A stretch of 11,884 nt of DNA from an uncultured Clostridia bacterium (GTDB lineage Bacteria; Bacillota; Clostridia; TANB77; CAG-508), in the NCBI GenBank assembly GCA_944388645.1, contig CALXJO010000022.1, positions 1-11,884 of the forward strand. The letters are read 5' to 3'. Of the stretch, positions 1 to 5,185 are shown in pieces (the stretch's first letter is position 1; the number at the start of each line of letters is the position of its first letter). The notes under the pieces were generated by a model. That model saw nothing but the letters and a program-made list of their open reading frames with translations, did not search any database and was not told where the DNA came from. A program made the translations under genes and the position numbers.

Positions 1-140
1 AATACTATATATTCTTCATTGTCTAACTCTACTAAGTCTAAAAATTCAAATCTGTTTTCTTTTCCTTCCTCATCATTTAATATTATTATATTGTCATCTA
101 ATTCTTCTCCTGAGTTCTCAGGTATTCTTTCATCACTCAT
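1..140 (-). CDS. DUF1292 family protein (YrzB-like), 3' end cut by window edge
   Basis: Only the first 46 codons are present; the frame is open to base 1. The peptide begins MSDERIPENSGEELDD and is very acidic. It continues with the pattern NIIILNDEEGKENRFEFLDL and then VELDNEEYIV, which fits DUF1292: a small acidic beta-rich protein describing an 'energy/lipid'-like strand pattern around E-x-x-F-E-x-L. The start ATG (138-140) has an AAAGGAG Shine-Dalgarno site at 147-153 with a 6-nt spacer. The position directly downstream of ireB and ruvX is the arrangement of B. subtilis yrzL-yrrK-yrzB, which supports the call. The molecular function of the family is unknown. The 93-nt gap after ruvX is the largest inside this operon and may hold an extra promoter. 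Confidence 0.82.
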   Translation of the reverse strand, partial: MSDERIPENSGEELDDNIIILNDEEGKENRFEFLDLVELDNEEYIV

Positions 141-189
141 TTTTTTCTCCTTTCAATTTTACAATTTATATTTAATTTGTATTTCTACA

Positions 190-218
190 ATATTAAAATC
201 TAATTCTATTATTTTCAA
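190..218 (-). promoter_or_regulatory. possible internal promoter before the DUF1292 gene
   Basis: On the minus strand TTGAAA (218-213) is followed by a 17-nt spacer and TAATAT (195-190), inside the 93-nt gap between ruvX and the DUF1292 gene. Spacing is ideal, but such matches arise easily in DNA this AT-rich, so this is only a candidate. Confidence 0.3.
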
Positions 219-233
219 ATGTTTTAATCATAT

Positions 234-656
234 TCAGTTATTTTCTTTCATTTTCATATATGACTCTAGTATATATACAGCAGATAAAGTATCAACAATA
301 TTTCTTTTTTTATGTTTGTTAATATTAAGAAAATTCATTGTTCTATGCGCTTCAACAGTTGTTAGTCTTTCATCTACTCTTACAATTTTTATTTTATTAA
401 ATTTACATTGTAATTTGTGTATAAACTTTTCTGTAACTTCTGCTCTCTCTGTTTTAGTACCATTCATGTTTATAGGCATACCTATCGCAATCGTGTCAAC
501 TTCATACTCATTTAATATTTCTTCTAGCCTTTTTAATACTACCTTATCATTTCCTTGATGATGTATAGTTTCTAGTCCTTGTGCTGTATATCCTAATGGA
601 TCTGTGATTGCTATTCCAACTCTTGCATCTCCATAATCTATTCCTAAAGCTCTCAT
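234..656 (-). CDS. ruvX: RuvX/YqgF family Holliday junction resolvase-like nuclease
   Basis: A 140-aa protein of the usual family length, with an RNase H-like fold. The family is implicated in pre-16S rRNA 5'-end processing and proposed as a Holliday junction resolvase; it acts in the cytoplasm. Visible motifs are the N-terminal strand GIDYGDARVGIA with catalytic Asp7, the IGMPINMNGT segment (about 58-67), DERLTT with Asp95-Glu96, and the C-terminal VDTLSA helix with Asp122. Together these supply the acidic metal-binding set. The start ATG lies 1 nt after the ireB stop codon, and no strong Shine-Dalgarno site is present (an AGGA sits too far upstream), so translation probably depends on coupling to ireB. 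The gene ends in TGA. It is followed by a DUF1292 gene, as in B. subtilis. Confidence 0.93.
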   Translation of the reverse strand: MRALGIDYGDARVGIAITDPLGYTAQGLETIHHQGNDKVVLKRLEEILNEYEVDTIAIGMPINMNGTKTERAEVTEKFIHKLQCKFNKIKIVRVDERLTTVEAHRTMNFLNINKHKKRNIVDTLSAVYILESYMKMKENN

Positions 657-657
657 A

Positions 658-912
658 CTACTTGTCCAGTCCTATATATGTTTTTACCATTTCTTCTAAT
701 AATTCATCTCTTTCAACTTGTCTAATTAAATTTCTTGCATTATTATGACTTGTTATATAAGTTGGATCCCCTGAAAGTATATATCCTACTATTTGATTAA
801 TTGGATTATATCCTTTTTCTGTTAAAGCTTGATATACTTCTTTTAGAATTTCCCTTGTTCTGTTGTTTTTTTCTTTTTCTACATTATAACTTACTGTCTC
901 GTCTGTAACCAT
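658..912 (-). CDS. ireB: IreB family regulatory phosphoprotein (DUF965/UPF0297)
   Basis: An 84-aa protein matching IreB over its full length: N-terminal TDETVSY, then a helix ending in GYNPINQIVGYILSGDPTYI, then HNNARNLIRQVERDELLEEM. In Enterococcus faecalis IreB is a small cytoplasmic substrate of the PASTA kinase IreK and affects cephalosporin tolerance. The threonines phosphorylated there lie in the N-terminal TDET segment; here they correspond to Thr3 and Thr6. That phosphorylation happens in this organism is inferred. An AGGAGG site (918-923) overlaps the stop codon of the upstream 361-aa gene and sits 5 nt before the ATG, which indicates translational coupling. ruvX follows after 1 nt. 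Confidence 0.93.
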   Translation of the reverse strand: MVTDETVSYNVEKEKNNRTREILKEVYQALTEKGYNPINQIVGYILSGDPTYITSHNNARNLIRQVERDELLEEMVKTYIGLDK

Positions 913-917
913 AAAAA

Positions 918-923
918 CCTCCT
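918..923 (-). promoter_or_regulatory. Shine-Dalgarno of ireB overlapping upstream stop codon
   Basis: AGGAGG shares two bases with the TAG (922-924) that ends the 361-aa GAF/GGDEF-like gene, and lies 5 nt from the ireB ATG. Ribosomes ending one gene are placed to start the next. Confidence 0.75.
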
Positions 924-2007
924 ATAAAAAATTTATGTTACTTTCTGCAGGATCTGCAGTATCTAGATATTCTTCTAATTTTTTTGTTATGCCAACTAAA
1001 ACGGTTCCTTTATAATATGTAGCAAGCGCAATATTTATTATTGGAGAAACCTCTACTGGTTCTCCCTTGTAATCTTCTGCTGAAGGTACCTTTAATGATT
1101 CTACTTTTTCTTTCATAGATTTCATATATTCTTCTACAGAATCTATTTCTACACCAGAGAAAACAATTGCAAATTTGGGTCCCATATATCTAACAAATAG
1201 ATACTCTGGTGCTAATTCTTCTTTCACAGCTCTACAAATTTGCGTTATTACATTATCTCCTGTTTTTCTACTTACCTCTTGATTTATCTGAACTATATTA
1301 ACTATTTTAAATAAACATACTGTAGATTTATCATATTTATCTATTATTTTTTTACCATCTGCATATAAATATTCTGCAGTTTTTAATTCAGAATATTGAT
1401 CATCTCTTACAATCTTTTCAACTACAGATTGATTTTCTACGGTTTTTAGTACTGAAACTATGTTGTTTTTTACTACTTCTAAAATAGTTGTATCAACATT
1501 ATCAAACTCATGAGGCACACTGCCTTCTATAATCCAATAGCCAATATATACGTTATCTATATATATAGGGAAAAACATAGCTGATTTTGCTCTTCCAAAT
1601 TCCATTTTTTGATATGGTAATTTTTCATTTTCACTATTTACTGTTACATATTTAGGAGTTGCTGTTTCTATACTATCTTTAAATATTGGCTCAGATTGTA
1701 AATTTTTTAGGGCATCCCAATGTTTTTGAGCAACGTTTGTTGCTTTTATTACATATTCAGCTCCATTGTATACAACAATTGTTGAATATTTAATTTTATA
1801 TTTTTCTATTAATATATCATTTATCTTCTTTAATTTTTCATCTACAGAAGATGTTTCACTTATAGTATTCATAAAGTCTTGCAATACATTCAGGCTAGTA
1901 ATCTGTTGATCTATGTTTTTAAATGCTTCTACTTTTTTGTGTATAGATATATTATAAAACATTAATCCTACTATTATTGCTACTAGTAATAGAATAACAA
2001 TTATCAA
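922..2007 (-). CDS. membrane-anchored GAF domain protein with degenerate GGDEF domain
   Basis: 361 aa. Residues 1-19 form one hydrophobic helix (MIIVILLLVAIIVGLMFYNI) with a following Ser-Ile-His-Lys-Lys, so an N-terminal anchor with the rest in the cytoplasm is likely. Residues about 40-190 read as a GAF-type sensor domain; residues about 205-350 resemble a GGDEF domain. The signature is destroyed: where diguanylate cyclases have RYGGDEFA, this protein has RYMGPKFA (273-280), so c-di-GMP synthesis is not expected. A ligand-sensing or protein-docking role is inferred. Translation starts at TTG (2005-2007): AGGTGA lies 6 nt upstream, and an in-frame TGA inside that site (2014-2016) rules out any earlier start. 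The gene follows the 860-aa ATPase gene by 24 nt, and its stop overlaps the ireB ribosome binding site. GAF assignment is by fold pattern and is less sure than the GGDEF one. Confidence 0.72.
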   Translation of the reverse strand: MIIVILLLVAIIVGLMFYNISIHKKVEAFKNIDQQITSLNVLQDFMNTISETSSVDEKLKKINDILIEKYKIKYSTIVVYNGAEYVIKATNVAQKHWDALKNLQSEPIFKDSIETATPKYVTVNSENEKLPYQKMEFGRAKSAMFFPIYIDNVYIGYWIIEGSVPHEFDNVDTTILEVVKNNIVSVLKTVENQSVVEKIVRDDQYSELKTAEYLYADGKKIIDKYDKSTVCLFKIVNIVQINQEVSRKTGDNVITQICRAVKEELAPEYLFVRYMGPKFAIVFSGVEIDSVEEYMKSMKEKVESLKVPSAEDYKGEPVEVSPIINIALATYYKGTVLVGITKKLEEYLDTADPAESNINFL

Positions 2008-2013
2008 AAAGTA

Positions 2014-2019
2014 TCACCT
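2014..2019 (-). promoter_or_regulatory. Shine-Dalgarno fixing a TTG start
   Basis: AGGTGA on the minus strand, 6 nt before the TTG at 2007-2005. Its TGA is in frame with the gene, so translation cannot begin further upstream; the next in-frame ATG (residue 16) would delete most of the membrane helix. Confidence 0.7.
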
Positions 2020-2031
2020 CATTTTGTTTTA

Positions 2032-4614
2032 TTATATGTTTCTTCTCATCTTGTTTAAAGTTGCATCCATGCTACTATTAAATTGTGTAGTTTGTTTTTT
2101 GTTTGGCTTACTGTAATCATTATAATTTTTATTTGGTTTATATTTTACATTATTGGCTATTAATGGATAAACCATTGTTCCTAATTTATTTAATGCTTCC
2201 AAAAACATCTTTGAATATCCATTTAGATTTATTTCACAATCTACTAGTCTTTCTAAATATCTTGCATATGTTTGTTCCTCAAAAGGAATTGTAGTATATC
2301 TTATTGTTTCATTATTAAATAATGTATTTTGATATGTTGTAGCAGGGTCATTATAGCGAGATATTCCACCAATAATCATTTTTTCAGTTAATTTTCTTAA
2401 TTTAAGTGTTTTATTAATAACTATTCTTAATTTATTTTCATCCAATGCATTTTTATGTTGTAATTCATTTAAAAACGCTGTTAATGGTTGAATTGTTAAA
2501 ATATCATAGCTTTGTACTAAATAAATTTCTTGTGCATTTACAAAATAGTCTGTATATGTTTTAAAATCACAATCTAATAGTACTAAAGAATAATTCTTAA
2601 CCAAAGTCTCTAAAATATTTCCACTATCTTGGAAACTAGGATTTTCTCCAGGAAGTGTAGTATATACCGTAAGATTTTTATTAACTGGTATTCCATCTGT
2701 TACTCCACTTCTAAGTCCATCTATGCAATTGAATGCTTTATTTCTTAAATTATCGTCATTTAAATTATAAATGTAATATGCATTTTTGTTCTCTGTAAGA
2801 TCTAATATGGCTGTTTTTATTCCTTTTTGCGACAATAATACAGCTAGGTTATTTACTAAGAACGAAGTACCGTTTTTTGAAGTTCCAACAAATGCAACTA
2901 TTTTCTTATCTCCAACCAATAAATTAGATAAATCTACATTGCTTGGTTGTACTTCTTTTAAATCAGTTGGATTTTCATAAGTATTTCCAAGATTTCCATT
3001 ACTATATTGCATATTATTATTAAGTGGTTGATTTATTGGATTGTTATATGCTTCTATATTATTTGTGTTACCTGTAATATTACTATTTTGCATAGTATTA
3101 GTTTGACTAAAATTCTGATAATTGTTATTTTGTGTATTGTTAACCGGATTTACATTCTGGTAGTTATTATTTATACCATTGTTTAATTGATTATTTTGAT
3201 TTGTCATCAAGTCATTATTTTTATTTTCTAAATCATTATCATCAAAATCCTCAAATCCTGGTAGCATTGTATCATCATTCTGCTCAACATCTGGTTCAAT
3301 ATTGTTTTCATCTGTGCTTAAGGCAAATAAATCAATTGGTTCTTCATCTATAGTTTGTTGTTCTAGCTTTTGCTCTACTGGTGTTACCTCTTTAATTTCT
3401 GTTTCTTGAGGTTCAGGATTTTTCTTAGGTCTTCCTCTTCCTCTCTTTGGTTTTGCTTCTTGCATAAGTTGTTCAGGTGTCTTTTCTTTTTTAGGTCTTC
3501 CTCTTCCTCTTTTTGGCTCTACAATATTTAAGTTTTCTATATCATCAAGTTCTTGTACAATTTGCGAATTGTTATTCTCATTAGATAATAAAGATTCAGA
3601 GTCTTGCTCTATTTGAGGTTCAGGTTGTACTACTGGTTCCATTGGCATTATAGGTGTTTGTGTAGTATTTACTTGTTCCTGTACTGGATTTTGTGGTTTT
3701 ATAGTTTCTGGTTGAGTTTTTGTAACATTTTTATATACCTTCTCTACATTTTGAAGATTAACACTTGAAGGTATAACTACAGGTTTTGTTAATCTGCTTT
3801 TTTGTAGTTGTTGATTAATCAAACCAATTTTATTAGCTCCTGCAGTTGAACTTCCTATATTTTTCGTTGTATATCTATTAGTTTGTGCCAACTGTTCATC
3901 CTTTACTTTATCTTTTACGCTACCTATCATAACTTGTTGATATTTTGGTGACTTCTCTTCTAATACAGCTCTTACATTTAATGGTAATTTTGCAGCTATT
4001 ATCTTCAATTGTGTTTGTGTATATTGTGAAGCTATATCTTCAAAACTAGAAACATATTGTTCTTCATTTCCAGCAATTTTTTTATAATGTCTAATGATAT
4101 TGTTCATCTCATCTTCTGGAACAATATCAGGATTAATTGACTGATATTCTACTTCATCAGACTCTATTTTGTAATAAATTTTGGCTTCTTTTTTAGTTCT
4201 AGGCTGATTTATTAGTTTACATACATTCTCCATGCTTCTATCTTTGCCTAATAAAACATTATAAATTCCTATTCCAAATAATTTTACTAATATTGAATCG
4301 CCTTTATCTCTTCTATCTGTAGCTATAAGTATTATTGGAATATCTCCTTCTGTGCTATTAGAAGCCTCATCACTTATGGCATCCAACTTATCAAAAAGGA
4401 AATTGTCTATAACTTCATAATTATTATTCGTATATGGTTCTAAATCTTCGCCTATAACAATTCTGTCATAAGATTTATCCTTTTGTAGTTCCTTTATTAT
4501 TGCATTAAAAAAGTAAACATTCTTCCATGAAATTATCTCTTTATACATTGATTGATATTTTTTTATAATTGCCTCTGAAGTCTTCTCATTATTTACCGCA
4601 AATAATACTTTCAT
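2032..4614 (-). CDS. receiver-like / double AT-hook / ParA-MinD-type ATPase protein (TadZ/CpaE-like architecture)
   Basis: 860 aa in several parts. Residues 1 to about 135 look like a receiver-type alpha/beta domain: strand MKVLFAVN, strand DRIVIGED, strand IPIILIATD, then GIGIYNVLLGKD. Residues about 150-230 are helical and charged. A long low-complexity linker follows, carrying two AT-hooks, PKRGRGRPKK, at 367-376 and 389-398; the RGRP core binds the minor groove of AT-rich DNA in known AT-hook proteins. Residues about 455-550 are very rich in Asn and Gln. From residue 570 a ParA/MinD/CpaE-type fold begins: KKIVAFVG, then a degenerate P-loop GTSKNGTS (577-584) followed by FLVNNLAVLLSQKG, an ILDLTE strand, and LVLLDCDF (Walker B-like). 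Thr583 stands where the catalytic P-loop lysine normally is. A receiver-like domain plus atypical ATPase is the layout of TadZ/CpaE pilus-localisation proteins, but no other tad gene is visible here. The start ATG has GGAGGAG 7 nt upstream, inside the preceding gene. Actual function is unknown. Confidence 0.75.
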   Translation of the reverse strand: MKVLFAVNNEKTSEAIIKKYQSMYKEIISWKNVYFFNAIIKELQKDKSYDRIVIGEDLEPYTNNNYEVIDNFLFDKLDAISDEASNSTEGDIPIILIATDRRDKGDSILVKLFGIGIYNVLLGKDRSMENVCKLINQPRTKKEAKIYYKIESDEVEYQSINPDIVPEDEMNNIIRHYKKIAGNEEQYVSSFEDIASQYTQTQLKIIAAKLPLNVRAVLEEKSPKYQQVMIGSVKDKVKDEQLAQTNRYTTKNIGSSTAGANKIGLINQQLQKSRLTKPVVIPSSVNLQNVEKVYKNVTKTQPETIKPQNPVQEQVNTTQTPIMPMEPVVQPEPQIEQDSESLLSNENNNSQIVQELDDIENLNIVEPKRGRGRPKKEKTPEQLMQEAKPKRGRGRPKKNPEPQETEIKEVTPVEQKLEQQTIDEEPIDLFALSTDENNIEPDVEQNDDTMLPGFEDFDDNDLENKNNDLMTNQNNQLNNGINNNYQNVNPVNNTQNNNYQNFSQTNTMQNSNITGNTNNIEAYNNPINQPLNNNMQYSNGNLGNTYENPTDLKEVQPSNVDLSNLLVGDKKIVAFVGTSKNGTSFLVNNLAVLLSQKGIKTAILDLTENKNAYYIYNLNDDNLRNKAFNCIDGLRSGVTDGIPVNKNLTVYTTLPGENPSFQDSGNILETLVKNYSLVLLDCDFKTYTDYFVNAQEIYLVQSYDILTIQPLTAFLNELQHKNALDENKLRIVINKTLKLRKLTEKMIIGGISRYNDPATTYQNTLFNNETIRYTTIPFEEQTYARYLERLVDCEINLNGYSKMFLEALNKLGTMVYPLIANNVKYKPNKNYNDYSKPNKKQTTQFNSSMDATLNKMRRNI
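3421..3450 (-). repeat. AT-hook coding repeat, copy 2
   Basis: Encodes PKRGRGRPKK, residues 389-398 of the 860-aa protein. It is almost identical to the segment at 3487-3516 and differs only at synonymous AAA/AAG lysine codons, so it looks like a short tandem duplication kept under protein-level selection. Confidence 0.85.
3487..3516 (-). repeat. AT-hook coding repeat, copy 1
   Basis: Encodes PKRGRGRPKK, residues 367-376 of the 860-aa protein. The GRP core flanked by Arg and Lys is the canonical AT-hook. The 12-residue spacer to copy 2 (EKTPEQLMQEAK) is acidic and helical, giving the hooks room to contact separate AT tracts. Confidence 0.85.
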
Positions 4615-4617
4615 TTG

Positions 4618-5022
4618 TTAACTCCTCCAACCTTTTACTACTATTGCAAATACAAGTGGTAACACTTGACATATTACAACTAAAGTTATGCTTGCAATCA
4701 TTAGAGCAAATCCTTTGTCTCTAACATCTAGCTTTTTAATTCCTATTATGTATTGATAGATTGCAGCTATTACAATAGCTACAAAGCCAAATGGAATACT
4801 ATAAATTCTAATTCTGTTTAGTAAGTAAGCCGTTAGTCCATATGCATCTGAACCATAAGCTTCCTTATATTCCTCAAGTGTATTTAACTCTTTCTCCTTT
4901 ATCTCTATTAATTTACCAGTTGTGCTTTCTTGTGCGACTACATTCGTATCATTTTCTGCATAAACAGATGTACATCCAATTATACAAAAAATTATTGATA
5001 TAATTGCAATTACTTTCTTCAT
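4618..5022 (-). CDS. small secreted/membrane protein with two C-terminal helices (VirB2/T4SS-pilin-like layout)
   Basis: 134 aa, family not recognised with certainty. Residues 1-22 are a Sec signal peptide (MKKVIAIISIIFCIIGC then TSVYA before Glu23); IIGC17 could alternatively serve as a weak lipobox. Residues 23-70 are polar and exposed. Two membrane helices follow, about 73-94 and 105-129, separated by a short charged loop KKLDVRDKG (96-104). Signal peptide plus two helices around a short basic loop is the layout of VirB2/TrbC-type conjugation pilins, but this resemblance is structural only. The start ATG has a GAGAGG-type site about 8 nt upstream. The gene opens the operon, and its last codons (Trp-Arg-Ser) contain the ribosome binding site of the next gene, so it is tightly tied to the AT-hook ATPase. 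Confidence 0.7.
   Translation of the reverse strand: MKKVIAIISIIFCIIGCTSVYAENDTNVVAQESTTGKLIEIKEKELNTLEEYKEAYGSDAYGLTAYLLNRIRIYSIPFGFVAIVIAAIYQYIIGIKKLDVRDKGFALMIASITLVVICQVLPLVFAIVVKGWRS
4622..4628 (-). promoter_or_regulatory. Shine-Dalgarno of the ATPase gene embedded in the upstream coding end
   Basis: GGAGGAG is formed by the final Trp-Arg-Ser codons of the 134-aa gene, 7 nt before the ATG of the 860-aa gene. The genes are separated by only 3 nt (TAA, CAA, ATG). Confidence 0.75.
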
Positions 5023-5060
5023 ATATAATCCCTCTCTTTGTTATTTTTTGCACATAATTG

Positions 5061-5089
5061 ATTATAATACATATTCTTATAACATTTTA
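5061..5089 (-). promoter_or_regulatory. probable promoter of the 134-aa/ATPase/GAF/ireB/ruvX operon
   Basis: A perfect TATAAT (minus strand, 5066-5061) lies about 40 nt before the first start codon and just after the mutS terminator. The -35 region is poor (TAAAAT at 17-nt spacing), so the -10 is the main evidence. It is the only candidate seen for this operon. Confidence 0.5.
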
Positions 5090-5099
5090 CACTAGAATG

Positions 5100-5133
5100 A
5101 AAAAAATAGCAAGAAAAATACTTACTATTTTTT
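5100..5133 (-). terminator. AT-rich intrinsic terminator of the miaB-mutS operon
   Basis: On the minus strand AAAAAATAGTAAG (5133-5121) pairs with CTTGCTATTTTTT (5113-5101) across a 7-nt loop, ending in a run of T. One pair is G-U, possible only in the leftward transcript (the plus strand has a C-A mismatch), which favours use in the mutS direction. The stem is weak in G+C, so efficiency is uncertain. Confidence 0.6.
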
Positions 5134-5151
5134 ATATTTTTTTCCAGAAAC

Positions 5152-5185
5152 TTTCGCCCAAGAGGGACGCCCTTTTTTGGGCGAA
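5152..5185 (-). repeat. 34-nt GC-rich palindromic element, copy A
   Basis: The outer arms TTCGCCCAA (5153-5161) and TTGGGCGAA (5177-5185) are a perfect 9-bp inverted repeat. An inner CGCCC (5168-5172) can also pair with GGGCG (5179-5183) across six T. About 56% G+C in otherwise very AT-rich DNA. It begins directly after the mutS TAG. A second copy, 33 of 34 identical and inverted, lies at 9303-9336. No T-run follows it in the mutS direction, so it is not a classical terminator by itself. Its nature is unknown; a REP-like or MITE-like element, or an RNA 3'-end stabiliser, is possible. Confidence 0.8.

Noticed and set aside
19..558. Plus-strand open frame of 179 codons
   Set aside because: It is antisense to ruvX and the DUF1292 gene, which have family motifs and ribosome binding sites. 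Its product is a Ser/Phe/Ile-rich shadow with no domain.
922..2007. Active diguanylate cyclase
   Set aside because: The GGDEF signature is replaced by MGPKF, so the catalytic acidic residues are absent.
2032..5022. A complete Tad/Flp pilus or type IV secretion locus
   Set aside because: Only a TadZ/CpaE-like ATPase and a pilin-like protein are present. No secretion ATPase, prepilin peptidase, TadB/TadC or VirB4 homologue is in the window.
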